Assembly (NCBI GenBank): GCA_035578155.1
Contig: JAPWDM010000021.1
Location: 5,003,704 to 5,067,703 of the forward strand
Direction: 5' to 3'
Source of the DNA: Brachynemurus nebulosus
Taxonomy: Eukaryota; Arthropoda; Insecta; Neuroptera; Myrmeleontidae
DNA: 64,000 nt
How positions within the stretch are numbered: position 1 is the stretch's first letter; every line of letters begins with the position of its first letter. This document shows positions 35,785-48,083 of this stretch, in pieces. The notes beneath the pieces are model-generated. The model worked only from the letters and a program-made list of their open reading frames with translations. It was not told where the DNA came from and ran no database searches. Made by a program: the position numbers and the translations under genes.

Positions 35785-38700
35785 AAAAATCAAACTTTTC
35801 ATCAGTTTTCACCAGTTCCATTCCGAATATTCTTACAAATCTGGATTATCCCGCTGATGGTGTGTCCGGGAGTGCTGTGCACAATGGCAGTTGAATTTGA
35901 CTCTAGCATTAATGATAATTTGGAAATATTATTTTTAAAAAATGTGACTCCTGCAAATTTAAAAGCTGGATCGACCTCTAAATCTGAAGGTACCAAAGAG
36001 AATAACAAGAAGAAAGTGAGGTTAGGGACCCTTGCAAGACAAACATACAGTATTCATATATCATACCATACATGTATTTTGATTTTGCATATATATACAT
36101 AAGCCACGCTATAGATTTGTTCCCCAAATAAATCATATTAAAATATTATATTTATTATGTCGAAAAGCTAATGTATGAATCGAATCAAGCACAATACATA
36201 TGTATGTATGTACATACGATTTGTGAAATGGAAACCATCGATGACTAACTTTTCGCTTTTAATATTTTCCCGGGTAAATAAAATCCCAATAATTACAAAA
36301 TTAGTTTAAAATTTATTTATGGTTTATATTATTTAATACTTAAATTGTAAAAATATTTATTTATCGTTTTAATCATATTTTAAAACGCTATATACTGTCT
36401 ACTATATTAGCGTATATACCAAAATGTTTTTTGAAAATTAAATATGTTATCGAATCCAGCAAATGTTTGTCAGGCGTTAGCCGACACACATAAAGTCAAA
36501 TTTTTCACGTTTACAAAATTACACCTTCAAATTTGATTCAAAGAATGGGAAGACAAAACAAAACTGTAGATATAGACAAGACAATCGTAGGACTTTGCCG
36601 TCCCTTTTTATTTTTTGAAATCAGCTGAAGGGAAAGGGTGGGAGTCATAAGCATTTATGAATAACAGCCAATAAAATCCCAATAAAAAAACCATTCCGTT
36701 CAAGGATTATGAAGAATCAAAATTTACGATTTTAGGAGCAGATGAGAAAGTTGTCGGGAATAAATTTTTCGAAATTTTGCTCGCGGTCCCTCATACGCAC
36801 GAGTGAAATTCATATTTCAATGCACCCCCACTATATTGTGGCGCCATTTTGAAGAAAATCAATTGTCGATTGTGTTTTTCGAAATTTTTCAGTTCTGACA
36901 AGAAAGACAAGAGTCTTTGAAGAAAAAAACAATAAAAGCAATTCTCGCTCGTTAGTTTGACATATTTTGGAACTGATTTTTCCTAAATGTCATGTGTTAA
37001 TAAAATGTTAGGTGTATTTTAACTTACAGCAACACTAGGACAGGTGTTAGGTGTTAGGACAGTTAGATGATATTCTAAACATTTTGATGAACCAAAATCA
37101 ACAACTGAACAGGAATAATTTGGATTTTCATATGAATATTTTCAGACAAATTCGGAAGTTATAACTAACAGACTGTTTCTCAAGTGACACGAACTTCAGC
37201 AACTCATCTAGGAGGCCATTAGGAGGCAAAGCCTTACGAAAAAGGTTTGCAGTTGGTAAAGAAACTCTCCAAATACTTGAGTGACACTTTGACCTACGCC
37301 ATCACGAGGATGGCTTCGTCTATACACCTGCGAAAAATTCTGATAATACAATAAAACACAAAAAAGTCAACACTTAACACAGATTATTTTTAATTTTGAT
37401 AATATTTCGTAATTATATGTAATAGAATAAGGTAAAATGAAATCAACCTTGTGAGGACACGATAGACATACAAGACAAGTCGACATGAGAAGATATTGTA
37501 AAGGATCCCCTAATAAATTGTTTTAATAATTCCTTGGAGCTCGTTGACTGGTCTACTTCAAGCGTTTGTCTTATATAATGATCATACCTCATCTTAATAT
37601 TGTTTTAATTTTAAACTTTTCTCTCCCTCAACATTACCCTTAACTGTACACAGTTATCATCATCCCCCATTGTTCATCCTCCCCAACTCCACTCGTTTCA
37701 GATTCTCTAGACATGTGTTTGTACCGTATAGTTAACGTATAACTTAAGTAGTAACAACTAGTAAAATGGATATTTGGTATTTTTTTTTTCAAATAATCAA
37801 ATTATCTGTTTTATTAAATTTTTAAACTTGACTGTCGAAATAGGTGTACCACATTTTTTTTTACTGTAAAATTAGTTTTACGAGTGTTCGGAGAATATAA
37901 AAAATCAATTGTTTAATTTTATTTTCAAAAACTGAATAATATACAAATTCAGTAATCTAAATATTTAAAAATTTTTACAACAGTGTTATTGTAACAGCAG
38001 TTGGGAACGTATTGTGTTGAACAAAGTCATTGATCAAAATTTTATTTATTTGCATTTGTGAGTGGAAACTATCCATTTGGTGTTATTTTAATCACCAATG
38101 ATTTATTACTGTGCGATTTTTTGTATAAAACACAATTACAATCGGTTTTCTGAGTAATGCCACTCCAAGGATAGAATGTTCTTTCCCTAATATTAGCTCC
38201 GTAAAATTTGTAAAACAGCACAGTAAAAAGCTGCATTGCCGACAGTTTAATTGTTTTTCTTACAAAAATTACCATCCTGTCTTAAAATAGAAGAAAAGTA
38301 GAAAAGAATAAAAGAAAAGTAGAAAGAAAGAAAGAGAAGGTATCAACGCTGTCACGCGGTGGCGTGTGGTACCGAAGCAGTGTTCATTACAATGTCTTGA
38401 CGGATGGCTCATCATTTTGTTACTCCACTAGCTTTAGTATTAGAATATATTGTTGCCAATCATTTTTGTATGGATCATAAAGAATCAAAGGTCGGAAAAG
38501 ATCGGGCATCTTCGAAGTTTTTACAGGTACATCCGAAGTAACATAAGGTTGCGGGTCAGATGCGCAAATGAAAGAGTACGATAACACGAATTAAACTATA
38601 ACATATGTGCATAAGAGTGTGATAGAAGTTGTGCTACCACATTAAATTTTACCATGCTATATTTTTTACTTTCGTCGTCAATCGCGCACGCATTAAAAGA

Positions 38701-39180
38701 GAGCATGGTAATTTTTCTGAAATTTTATCAATTATATGATTTTCCTCTCCGTGTACTATCACCTTTATCACCACACAATTTCCTTCCTTCGCTCCATCTG
38801 AACCAACCAAATTTCGTTTTTTAGCAAATATCCGAATGAAAAATTCAGCTATTAGAGCCACTGTCACGGGAAGACTTGAGCCTTTGAAATTTGAAATTTG
38901 AAGGAAACGTTGGAAATCCTAAGCCCTTCGACGAGTTCCTCTATCAAGCACGTCTGATGCTCGGAACCTCCGAAAAGAGTCTCTTACCAAAATTTAAATT
39001 TTTCGAAATTCCTTTACACCATAGCAAAACGCGAAAAAATTACATAAGATACGTTTTTAAACTATTATCCTATGTAAACGGGCGTTCGAGAAATTTTTGT
39101 GTCCAGCAATTCGCTATGTTATGCAGGATACTTCGACAGAGAAACGACACGTTGACCCAGCGAGTCACAAAATCTAGCGT
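35785..39180 (+). repeat. Segmental duplication, copy B
   Basis: Direct copy of 13385-16893. It holds the same landmarks in the same order, for example GCTCGCGGTCCCTC near 36780 and GGCTTCGTC near 37315. Sequence at 38166-38330 differs from the matching part of copy A. Homology stops at 39180 (AAAATCTAGCGT), where copy A switches to a different tandem repeat. Confidence 0.9.
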
Positions 39181-39840
39181 CAGACATGAACTAATTAAAA
39201 TTTGTCAAAAAATTATATGTAACAAAAATTTTGTTCGATTTAAACTTCGTCTTTCAACCACAGTTGCTTATAATTGTCCGGAACTCTTATACTGGATGAA
39301 ATTTCGGTTCCGAATATCCGGTAGTTACGGTTAAAATTTTAAATTATTCAGAGCTTTCGTTCTATTTAAAACAAAATTTGAAATTTCATCACATAAAACA
39401 CATTACTTAAAAAAGAAAAATACTTCATTGACCAATATTGATAGAGAAATTGATTTATTTTTAAGTGCGTAGTTCCTTACTAGCAACCACTTGAATCATT
39501 CCCCAACATATCAGAAATCAAATTAAAGGCCATTCATTCTAAACCACTGACATCATATAGTTTAATGAAATCTATAAATTTTTTTTCTTGTGATAACATG
39601 AATTTTATTTGGGGGTCAACTGAGCTACGATAATAAAGTCTATACAATGAACAGGGATACTGGATATTTTTAAAAGTATCAACACATTATTTTATCTTTT
39701 TGCAATTACGTTTATTTGTGGGAACAAAAATACAAAAATACCGAACTGAATTCACTCTAAAAACAATTCTTTGTGCAAAAGATACGACTGCTACCTTGTT
39801 GCAAAATTTCAAATGTTTTTTTATTCTTTTCTTTCTTTAG
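39181..39840. other. Spacer, ends in a splice acceptor-like tract
   Basis: No gene called. The frame over 38891-39334 has a TTG start and no recognisable motif. The last bases (TTCTTTTCTTTCTTTAG at 39824-39840) look like an intron 3' end. Confidence 0.4.
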
Positions 39841-40180
39841 GTCTTGTTTTCATTATATCATAATAAGCCGGATTTTATGCCAATTTTCATGTCGGCTGAA
39901 GTTCTAAATGCACTGGCAAGCACATTATTTCCATTACAAGAAATATCGGATAGTGCAGAAACTAGTGACGCATCCTACACCAACCGCTGATGACGACGAA
40001 CCGGTGGTAATGCTTGTTCATAATTTCTCTGACGAAGGAATGCTCACCAAGCATCCGGCATAACGATGAGTAATTGTTGCGGATTCGTTAAGTCTTTCCG
40101 TATCCGGTAAAACAGCTGATAAGGAAGGATTCTCGTATAAAGAATACACAACTATGTCCAGAATTATCCGAAAAATCACG
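39841..40180 (+). pseudogene. Exon fragment resembling WDFY3 / blue cheese
   Basis: Directly after a pyrimidine tract and AG, the frame reads VLFSLYHNKPDFMPIFMSAE and VLNALASTLFPL. After a frame change near 39973 it reads PTPTADDDEPVVMLVHNFSD and EGMLTKHPA, then two stops (40061 and 40067), then VIVADSLSLSVSGKTADKEG. The spacing and motifs (HNKPDFMP, ALASTLFPL, HPA, DSLSL) resemble the large BEACH/WD-repeat autophagy adaptor WDFY3 (blue cheese in Drosophila), from memory and without alignment. A short block between HPA and VIVADSLSL seems deleted. The retained acceptor-like tract suggests it was duplicated as genomic DNA and not retroposed. No neighbouring exon is seen, so it is a stranded fragment. 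Confidence 0.45.
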
Positions 40181-40270
40181 TAATTTTCCCTAAGAAAACT
40201 AAAATTTTTCAATTTTTCAAAAAGTTAAAAATTACGATAATTCCAGAAGATTTTGCTCCTTTAAATGCTC

Positions 40271-40271
40271 C

Positions 40272-40346
<75 letters not shown>
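40271..40346. repeat. (TA)n microsatellite
   Basis: About 75 bp of alternating TA. Confidence 0.95.
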
Positions 40347-40349
<3 letters not shown>

Positions 40350-40359
40350 CACTAGACTT

Positions 40360-40985
40360 AATATTAGGACATTGAGCAAAAACAGGTCATACAGTAAGTT
40401 CTATTAAATTAATTTGTTAGTAGATTGATTTATACATTCATTTACTTTTTGCAAATCTAAAGCATATTTTTTTCTGTTTTCAGCTAGTTTTCTGTTAAAT
40501 TTTTAAATGATGACATAGTTTCGGTTACATGAACTTGTTTTTACATAATTTTATAATTAGTTCGTTGAGTAGAGAGTTGCTGAAATTTGTTGTTTATGAA
40601 ATTTTCATCATCAGAATCAAGAGTGCCAAAAAAATTTTTCTCTACTTTGCCAATGGCATTAATTAAACCTCTTTTTTCACGCTTATATTTTAATTTATTT
40701 TCAGAATCAATAAGAGTTAAAACTTTAAATTGCTTTTTTTAGTATTTGTTAACTTAGCTTTTACATTATGTTCAAAAATAAAACATGTACTTGCTGAATA
40801 TTAGGTCTTTTTGACGTAGATTTTAAATCTGTAAACAAAATTATTATATTGTTTAATTTTCACCCCCTTTTTGTAAAATTAACCCCTAAATTTTAACCCC
40901 CAGCCACCCCTGCTGACACAATTTGAACAAATTGCATACCAATAGTTTAAAAATCGTTTTATATTACACATTTTTTTTCTTTTTA
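40360..40985. other. Spacer, no gene seen
   Basis: AT-rich sequence with no supported gene. Confidence 0.4.
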
Positions 40986-41718
40986 TAGCCTGTGGGTGAT
41001 AATTAGCGTTAAACCAGAGTTTAGGCACATTATAAGCGTCGCATAATTCACGAAGAGATTTACTTATATATTGTTTTTCATTGTCACATAATATGACTTG
41101 GGGTACCCCGTAGACTAAGAACACTTGCTCTTCCAGTAATTTAGAAACTGCTTTTGCAGTTGCTTCCCGTAATGGAAAAGCTAGCGTAAATTTTGTGAAC
41201 GAATCAGCCGCCACTAACACGTATTTAGTCCTAACATATGGACCCAACAAATCCGTAGATATCATTCTTCGCGAACGATCCACATCTCTAAATTTGCCCA
41301 CCAGTTCATCAGTCCAAACTTGACACTTCCTAACATAATTTTTAACAAAACTCCTCATCCTCGGCCAATAATATTTTTGACCTATTTTTTGTAATGTTTT
41401 ATAATAACCTAAATGTGCTGAAGTGGGGTCATCGTGACATTCTCTAAGGACATCCTCCCGTTTGTCTTTCGGTATCACAATTTTCCATTGCCATCTAGGA
41501 TCTAAATCATGCCGACTCTCCACATATTTATAGAGCAGGCTTTCCTCCACTCTCCAATCAGGGTATTGGTCATTATTTTCTTGAACAGCTTTCATTTGTC
41601 TAAGATACCATTTGTTCTTGACAAACAACCGTATATCCACAATTGAAACTTCTGGAACCGATCTTGACAGTGCGTCTGGGATTAAATTCTCCTTACCCTT
41701 TGGGTGAATTAGCTCCAA
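40879..41718 (-). pseudogene. Gypsy pol fragment: RNase H tail and integrase
   Basis: A 279-codon open frame on the minus strand starts in the spacer after RNase H (HPKGKENLIPDALSRSVPEV). It continues through the zinc-binding H2C2 domain of integrase (HDDPTSAHLGYYKTLQKIG, then YWPRMRSFVKNYVRKCQVW) into the catalytic core with STDLLGPY (first Asp) and VILCDNEKQY (second Asp). Homology stops near 40990 at NANYHPQA, just before the third catalytic residue (Glu), and the last ~25 codons are unrelated sequence, so the enzyme is truncated and inactive. The upstream end is also cut, at about 41720. The C-terminal part missing here is the part present in the fragment at 5368-6254, but they need not be the same family. 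Confidence 0.85.
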
Positions 41719-41829
41719 AGTATTAAAATAATAAAATCTAGTGTTCTTTTGTTTTATTTAAACGCCCACAGGCTATCAATCACAATACTATATTTATGCC
41801 TATTACAAAAAAATTACAAAAATTAAAAA

Positions 41830-44060
41830 TAAAATTAGCTGAACGCACCACCATTTGTTGATATTTTGCTTTGGTTGATGGTTTAAATTCCTCACAACAG
41901 GCTAGCGTTTCCTGAGAAATAGTTTTTTATCCCGTTCCCACCGTCTCCAGAACAAGCTTTTGCCATTCCCTGTCAATTCTAATACCGTTGAAAACTAAAG
42001 ATGTTAATTCTAATACCATTGAAAACTTGAAAAGTCAGAAAGATGTCTTTATGAAGTCTTTTTTCTGACATCTTTCTGAACTGTAAATATGACATCATTA
42101 AGACATCATTTTTAAGAAGTCAGAAATAAGAGTTCTTAAAGACATCTTAATTATGAATTCAATTTAATGATATCAAATAAACATCTTTTTTCTGACATCT
42201 TTCGGACTTCTTAAATAAGACTTCTTAAAGATGTCTTAAAGGAGTCATATTTAAGATGTCAGAAAACATTATCAGAAAGATATCTTTATGAATTCATAAA
42301 GATATCTTATGCGTCGATTTAGGAGCTGTTTAAGACTTCATAAATATGATGTCTTAAAGAATTCATATTTCTGACTTCAGAATTAGCTCATATTTCTGAT
42401 GTCTTAAAAAAATATCCTATAAACATATTATTATTATTTCTATAGAAACCACTGACAAAAATAATTCAAACAATATTAGGACATCTAAATGAATTCATAA
42501 AGAATTCTTATTTAAGACATCAGAAATATGATGTCTTATGAATTCATATTTTAGATGTCTTAAACAGTTCTTATTTCTGACTGCTTTTTGAACTCATATT
42601 TTTGATGTCCTAAATAGTTCTTATTTCTGAATACATTATGAATTCATATTTATGATGTCTTAAACAGTTCTTATTTATGATTGTTTTATGAACTTATATT
42701 TTGGATGTCTTAAAACACCTCTTATTTCTGACTACTTTTTGAATTCATATTTCTGATGTCTTAAACAGCTCTTATTTCTGACTTCATTATTAAGACATCT
42801 TAATTAGTTCATATTTTGGATGTAAAAAAAAAACAAAAAACAAACAAACAATCTATAATATTAAAATTAAAATTCTTTGACAACGTTAACAATATATTGC
42901 CTAAAAGAAAACCACTTCAAGACTTATTCAAAAGTCAAAAAAATAGAAGATTAAAATAGGAGAGAAATTTGGCACAAGATGGAAATGATGGTGATGGTGA
43001 TACTAAACAAAAATAAAATATGGTAACTTAAAGAAAATTATTTAAATTGAAAATGAATTGAAAGAAGTGAATTTGTGTTAGTGTTAATTTAAGAAGGTAC
43101 GATAATAATTTGTGGTTTGAAGCGGTGTAGAGTATGGTTAGTTAGTGTTTTGGACTCTTTCTTTTGTGAATAGTGTACAAATTGTGACATTCCTGATAAA
43201 ATATTTGAGTAAATTTAATCTTAAATGTTAATTTTTAAATACATTTAATATACGTTATACATAATATATAGAATTATGTAAATAAATAAAATTAACTAAA
43301 TTAATTATATTCCTCTTATTTCGTAAATTGCGCTTAATACTTTCAATTAATTCTTGGTATAGACCTCTTAAAGTCATTTTTTTAAGACGTCGGAAATATG
43401 GGCTGTTTAAAACATCAGAAATATGAGCTATTTAAGACATCAGAAATATGAACTATTTAAGGCATCAGAAATATGAACTATTTAAGACATCATAATTCTG
43501 AAGTCAGAAATATGACTTCTTAATAATGAATTCTCAATTTAGATATCTTTTTTCAGACATCAGAAATATGAGCTGTTTAAGACATCGCAATTCTGAAGTC
43601 AGAAAAAGAATTCTTTAAGGTATCATATTTAAGACTTCATAAACTGTTTCTAAATCGACGCATAAGATATCTTTATGAATTCATAAAGATATCTTTCTGA
43701 ACTTGTTTTCTGACGTCCAAATCAGAAATATGAATTCATTAAGACGTCAGAATGTTGACTGGGAAGAAACGAAAAGACACAAATATTTAGAAAACACTAT
43801 ATTTACAAAAAAAAATTCAATAAAAACACTATATTTACAACTGAAAGAACGATTATTTAAAAAAAAATACAAAAACTAAAAAAAAATTAACTGAAAGCAC
43901 TGCCATTTGTTGATATTTCGCTTTATGATGGTTTAAATTTTCCAGAACAGGCTAGATTCTAGCCGCTAGGATTATCCTCAGTAAAATTTTTTTATCCCGC
44001 TTTCACCATTTCTCGAACCAGCTTTACCATTCTCGATCAATTCTATTAATACCGTTGAAA
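41830..44060. repeat. Direct repeats flanking a fold-back element
   Basis: 41838-42030 and 43880-44065 are diverged direct copies (CCATTTGTTGATATTT, then GATGGTTTAAATT, then AATACCGTTGAAAACT). The fold-back element 42030-43760 lies between them. Confidence 0.7.
42030..43760. mobile_element. Fold-back element with short-repeat arms
   Basis: The left arm (42030-~42820) consists of variants of GATGTCTTAAACAGTTCTTA followed by TTTCTGA, repeated over and over. The right arm (~43380-43760) carries the reverse complement, GACATCAGAAATATGAGCTA. Ends are AGTCAGAAAG at 42030 and TTCTGACT-like sequence at the right. A mirrored landmark, ATGCGTCGATTTAG near 42309 and CTAAATCGACGCAT near 43651, confirms the inversion. 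The spacer 42830-43370 has no gene. Confidence 0.75.
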
Positions 44061-44074
44061 ACTAACCAGTTCTA

Positions 44075-44272
44075 GTGTTATACCCAACGGGACCCGATTT
44101 TTACTTCGAGTCCCGAAATTGTTTTATTACATTTGCTGGTTTAGTTTATCCCGAGCGGGACCCACCTTTCTTCCATTGCATCGAGACACCCCTCGGAAAT
44201 TATGATTTAGAGGACTTGGAAGTTTATATAGACAACATGCTAACATCAAGTGGAGCCGAACCAAAGTTATAA
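44075..44272 (+). CDS. Unrecognised 65-codon frame
   Basis: An open frame with ATG start, acidic C-terminal half (NYDLEDLEVYIDNM) and mixed composition unlike the surrounding AT-rich filler. I do not recognise it. It could be an exon or transposon fragment, or chance. Confidence 0.2.
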   Translation: MLYPTGPDFYFESRNCFITFAGLVYPERDPPFFHCIETPLGNYDLEDLEVYIDNMLTSSGAEPKL

Positions 44273-45069
44273 CCGAGATATAACCAAATAATAACTCAAA
44301 AGTGAAAATTTTGTTGCTGCATGTGGGGTAGTATTGTAAACGAACATAGCGTAAGGAATGTATGAATCCTTTGCAACATTTTGCAAAGTTGCGTTAAATG
44401 AGGTATGTGTCAGGAAATTCAAAAATAAAACAAGGTCTTCAAGACAAAAAATTTTCTAAAAATCGCAATTTTCTTTCTGACTGTACGAACTTAACATCGT
44501 TAAAGGATCTTTTAGTGCATACAAATTTGGAAATGATTAGGTTTTACTGTACATTCACAATAATATAATTCATGGGCGTTTATCTAAACAGTTTTCATAA
44601 TAATAGTTCTTTTAAATGCAGTATGATTGAGTGTAAATAAGTTTTTCACAACAAGATAAATGAAAAAAGATATCACTATAAGAGAAATGTGAATTTTCCC
44701 GAACGCCGCGCCGTTGTGGAAAAAAAAAAGAAAATAGAATATAAAACATTTTTATGTTTTAATTCGATTAGACCGGGTAGGGACAAGATTCTTCTTTTGT
44801 CTTTTTATGCAATTAAAACATCTTGTAAAAATGGTTAGTTAGCTATGTTGTGTGTGTTCTGTGTCGAGGAGTGAAAAGGCAAACTAACCGTGTATCATTG
44901 TGACGTTGGCGGCAGGGGTTCACGGGGTGGGTGACATGAATGATACGGTGGCGGACCACCCTTTGTTGCTGTAAGGGAACATCTCTTAACTATTATAAGT
45001 GGATGGGCCGAGAACTCATTATAGCTCGTTTTTATTAGCCTCTTAACAAGCTCAAAATACATTTTATCT
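44273..45069. other. Spacer, no gene seen
   Basis: AT-rich sequence. A minus-strand frame at 44895-45098 (KDKMYFELVKRLIKTSYNEF) starts inside the dispersed repeat and is unassigned. Confidence 0.4.
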
Positions 45070-45565
45070 TTAACACTATGAGGCCCGAGCACTTTCACAG
45101 CAATCTTCCCCGGAAGCCGGCAATATTTGAAAAAAAAATTTATATAAACAAATACATAAAATAAAATGATTCAAACACTAAATAAATTCAATACCGTTCA
45201 ACATTTACATATGTGTAAAACTGTAAACATACAGTCATAAACGCACACATAAACGTGATATGTACATACTACATAATTATACAATGACTACATTCAAATC
45301 AATTTTATTTAAAAACATAAATTATATTTTTTATGCATTTTTTGTTTATCTTAAAATGTTTTATATTTTATACGTACATAGAAACCAAAAGAGTAGTGGG
45401 TGTTAGTATGTATTTGTGTGTGTAGGTGTTGGTATGTATGTATCGCACACATAATACGTAACCAACTTACTAATCAATTAATCATTGATCGCGGTCGGCC
45501 TCTGGGGATGTTTTGTTTGGTTTCGGATGCCGAAGCCATGGGACTGAAAGTGTTAACATATTGCC
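45070..45565 (-). repeat. Dispersed repeat, copy 2
   Basis: Inverted copy of 19640-20115 with the same two conserved end blocks and a diverged AT-rich centre. Confidence 0.75.
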
Positions 45566-46602
45566 TCAAATAATCACCTAAGAATTGTATACGATATTTA
45601 AACAGTGAAAATCTCATTTCTTTACCGTTACGTTTGTTATTACGTTTGGTTGTCGTATGTATATCTCTGTTCATTTAATTTCCCGGGCAATAGTATATTT
45701 TTAATTAAGACTTGTTTCATATTTTTCATTGTGTTCTTCGTCGTCTCTTCTTTATGGGAAGAAAAAAAAACTTATTTTTATGCAAACTTGAAGATTGTCG
45801 TCAAGTGCGATACGGCTTTTATTATTTCATTTATTATTAAATTTCCTTATCAAAAAAAAAAAAAAAAAAAAATTAACGCGCACCCCTGTGCCCCTTTTCT
45901 TGCCATGCACCACTCTCTGTGATTCATTAAAACACAATAATAAAATACAAAAAATGTTATTACATTACCTGGCGGTTCGAACATAAATCGACTTTTTGTG
46001 TAGTCGGGTTGACTGTTGGTCGTTAAATTAAATCCATTTTCTGGCATATTATTTCCATACAGTGAGTCAGCTGTAACAGAAAAATATTGGGTGTCATATA
46101 AAAGTTTTAACATTTTGCAATATTATTTTGTAACATATTTTTAGAATTCCGTAGTTGCAACATACACGCTCAATAATATTGGACAATCTACTTGTGCAAT
46201 TTATTGAGCTTTCCTTCAGACAATTCAATAATTTTGTTAAAGAAATTTGTGCAATAAAGTGAATGTAGGAATTCTATAATATTTAATTAAACTGTTGTTT
46301 AATTTTAAATATGTATTAAGTGATAAGAATGTTGCAAAGCAATAAATAATTATTCTTGCAAACTAATCATTCAAACTGGTTCAAATAATAGCCATCAAAT
46401 GTGACATTACAGAATAACAAACAAATCAAACTTAAACAAATAAAGTAGTATTGCGCAATAATATCTACAGATGACGCCTATGGACGTTACAATATTCATT
46501 CATTGTTAATGCCCGGACTTATAGTGCAGCTCATAAATTATCCTGCCAAAAATTGCCAGAAAAACGTATGACCATTCGTTAGAAGCGGCACATAATTTAT
46601 CT
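45566..46602. other. Spacer, no gene seen
   Basis: AT-rich sequence with a poly-A run at 45852-45872. Open frames here are low-complexity. Confidence 0.4.
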
Positions 46603-46728
46603 GTTTTTAGTCGAATTTTCTCCGAAAAATTAGACTTATACAGTCTATACGATAAGAGCTGTGAGAGGCGAGAGTAGGGGCGCTATCCGTTTTCGGACCC
46701 GTAGAACACGAATATGTAGAAAAAAATG

Positions 46729-46729
<1 letters not shown>

Positions 46730-46812
<83 letters not shown>
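46730..46812. repeat. (TA)n microsatellite
   Basis: Pure alternating TA in the left arm of the inverted-repeat element, mirrored by 47851-47947. Confidence 0.95.
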
Positions 46813-46814
<2 letters not shown>

Positions 46815-47109
46815 CCGCCACCTTTGATTTGTGTAGTGCCCCCCTATGGAAGTTAAGAGATGAAATTTGGTAAATGGGGCTCATTTTCGAGGCACCTCAT
46901 ACTATGAAAGTGGGGTCAAATTTTGGGCAAATTTTTTTTCTGACCGGACCTTTAAGGGTGTGGTGGGGGGCGGAAAAGCAATAAAACTTTTCCAAACCGG
47001 TTTTAAATAATGTTTCGGTCAATTATCTACAACATATCCAAAATTCAGCTTCCTAGGATGATTTGGTGGGAGTAGAGGGGGGAAAAACGATTTTCGCTGG
47101 ATCTAACAG

Positions 47110-47700
47110 GCCCCCAGCCCCCCAGAATTAACGTAGAGGGTTGAAATTTGGTGTGTTGATAAAGTTCGTACCTAGGTTGTGCTTTTTGAAGGTTTTAATA
47201 TTTTACCCGCACCTCCCTCATTTTTAAGCGACGATTTCATACATTTTCGACGTTTTCGAAGTTTGTACCACTCGCACAGGTCACCCAAATAAACCTAGAG
47301 GGCTGAAATTTTGTATTCGGATTGAGTTAGTATCAAGGGGGTGCCTTTTGTGGGTCTCGAAGTTTAACTCCTACCCCCACCATTTTTGTACCTAATAAAA
47401 CATGATTTTTCTTGTTTTTTAACAGTTTCGTTCGGGTCAAAGTCTCCCCAAATAAACCTAGAGGGCTGAAATTTTGTGTAGAGGTTAGGCTAATAGCCAG
47501 ACACTGTTTTTTGGGGGTTTCAACTTTTAACCCTTACCCCCACAATTTTTACGCCAATATTTCCTTAATTTTTTTGCTTGTTTTCTAACACGTCTAGAGA
47601 CTCTCTAAGGAAACCTAGAGGGCTGAAATTTTGTACATGTATTCAGTTAGTATCCAGCTAGTACCTTTTAGGGAGTCCACATTACTTTTCCCCCCACTTC
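47110..47700 (+). repeat. ~165-bp tandem repeat
   Basis: The phrase AACCTAGAGGGCTGAAATTT, or a close variant, recurs at about 47128, 47292, 47454 and 47610. Each is followed by a CCCCCAC-rich segment and a T-rich tail. It lies in the centre of the inverted-repeat element. Confidence 0.8.
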
Positions 47701-47847
47701 TCCCATTTTTACATCGGAATTGAATGCTGCTGTTAAATGTGTTTTTGATAGTATGAGGTGCCTCGAAAATGAGCCCCACTTACCAAATTTTAGCATTTCA
47801 GCTCTCAACTGCCATAGCGGGGCCCTACACATATTAAAAGGTAGCGG

Positions 47848-47951
<104 letters not shown>

Positions 47952-48083
47952 CATTTTTTTCTACAGACTCGTGTTCTACGGGTCCGAAAACGGATAGCGC
48001 CCCTACTCTTGCCTCTCGCCGTTCTTATCGTATAGCCTGTGTAAGTCTAATTTTTTCAAGGAAATTTCGACTAAAAAATGAAT

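Noticed and set aside
44895..45098. 67-codon minus-strand frame with a plausible helical segment
   Set aside because: It begins inside the dispersed repeat and ends in proline-rich low-complexity sequence; there is no support for a gene.
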